Source: CAYZTD01 sp964473335
Lineage (GTDB): Archaea > Thermoplasmatota > E2 > DHVEG-1
Reading direction: 5' to 3'
DNA: 39,429 nucleotides
Assembly: GCA_964473335.1 (NCBI GenBank)
Contig: CAYYOO010000007.1
Coordinates: 1-39,429, forward strand
Part shown: positions 39,044 through 39,429 of the stretch, piece by piece
How the letters are laid out: each line of letters begins with the position of its first letter
How positions within the stretch are numbered: position 1 is the stretch's first letter
Notes under the pieces: generated by a model
What the model was told of the DNA's origin: nothing
Seen by the model: only the letters and a program-made list of their open reading frames with translations
Database searches by the model: none
Translations under genes and position numbers: made by a program

Positions 39044-39429
39044 ATGAAAAGTGTTGAAAAAGGCGATAAAGTAAAAGTAGAATATACTGGAAAACTTGAG
39101 GATGGAACTATATTTGATAGTTCAGAGAAACATGGATCTCCACTTGAGTTTGAAGTTGGTGCTGGTCAAGTAATAAGCGGATTTGATGAAGCTTTGGTTG
39201 GCATGAAAAAAGACGAAGAAAAAGAAATAAAATTACCACCGGAACAAGCATATGGTCAGAGAAATGAAGAACTCATCAAAGACATACCAAAAGAAACATT
39301 TCCACAAGATCAGGAAATTAAACAAGGTATGGTTTTTATGATGAAAGTTCCTGATGGAAGGCAATTTCCTGCAGTAGTATCTGAAGTAAAAGATAATGCT
39401 GTTACTGTTGATTTAAATCCACCACTTGC
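39044..39429 (+). CDS. FKBP-type peptidyl-prolyl isomerase, SlyD-like (3' end cut by window)
   Basis: Prolyl isomerase with a chaperone flap. From ATG 39044, nine bases after the cold-shock stop and preceded by GAGGA, it reads KVKVEYTGKLEDGTIFDSS, then GAGQVISGFDEALVGMK and PPEQAYGQR. This is followed by an insert-in-flap region (IPKETFPQDQEI, MKVPDGRQFPAVV) and the return strand VTVDLNPPLA, as in SlyD and archaeal long FKBPs. About 128 residues are visible and the end is outside the window. The usual next residues are G-K. Confidence 0.92.
   Translation, partial: MKSVEKGDKVKVEYTGKLEDGTIFDSSEKHGSPLEFEVGAGQVISGFDEALVGMKKDEEKEIKLPPEQAYGQRNEELIKDIPKETFPQDQEIKQGMVFMMKVPDGRQFPAVVSEVKDNAVTVDLNPPL

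Noticed and set aside
1..39429. CRISPR array, IS element or prophage
   Set aside because: No regularly spaced repeats, transposase, integrase or phage genes were found on either strand.

Overview
The window is AT-rich, densely coded DNA from an archaeon. The evidence is TATA/BRE-like promoters with several probable leaderless starts mixed with strong GGAGG ribosome sites, an HdrABC plus Mvh-type [NiFe] hydrogenase set, an ACT-domain regulator typical of archaea (COG2150-like), a fused CrtYcd-type lycopene cyclase, and a BirA operator of the archaeal form. No methanogenesis gene is present, so Hdr/Mvh should not be read as proof of a methanogen. The sequence does not fix the lineage; an uncultured anaerobic sediment-type archaeon is my inference. 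There are two 100-N assembly gaps (13304-13403 and 16200-16299), each inside a gene. No rRNA, tRNA, CRISPR, IS element or prophage was seen. No gene-free stretch exceeds 300 bases; the longest are about 20250-20476, 25539-25748 and 38628-38836.

Region 1 (1-12524) is an acyl-CoA oxidation block: thiolase tail, 3-hydroxyacyl-CoA dehydrogenase and enoyl-CoA hydratase; a B12-dependent acyl-CoA mutase in two subunits with its MeaB-type GTPase and cobalamin adenosyltransferase; a butyryl-type acyl-CoA dehydrogenase; an acyl-CoA synthetase; EtfBA; a DUF6125-like protein; and a 4-hydroxybutyryl-CoA dehydratase-family protein. The mutase carries the Phe/Gln active-site pair of isobutyryl-CoA mutase rather than the Tyr/Arg pair of methylmalonyl-CoA mutase. 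The block therefore reads as isobutyrate <-> butyrate interconversion followed by beta-oxidation.

Region 2 (12542-19991) holds hdrCBA on the minus strand, a gapped enoyl-CoA hydratase, and mvhG-mvhA-maturation protease-mvhD on the plus strand. This is the likely electron outlet (H2/ferredoxin) for region 1. Region 3 (19995-28041) has a small unknown gene, the ACT regulator, a biotin-dependent 3-methylcrotonyl-CoA carboxylase operon with a LiuC-like hydratase (leucine/isovalerate route), then a sodium:solute symporter overlapping birA. The symporter start lies inside a near-perfect BirA box, which makes it a candidate biotin transporter.

Region 4 (28151-39429) has an ABC exporter whose ATPase carries a zinc ribbon, an aminotransferase, a membrane-anchored protein with three LEA2/WHy-like domains, an NDH-2/FSP1-like flavoprotein, and a carotenoid cluster (lycopene cyclase, crtI, crtB, crtZ) predicted to make zeaxanthin, with TTAAC-type motifs at its promoters. 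A threonine aldolase, a cold-shock protein and a truncated SlyD-like FKBP close the window.
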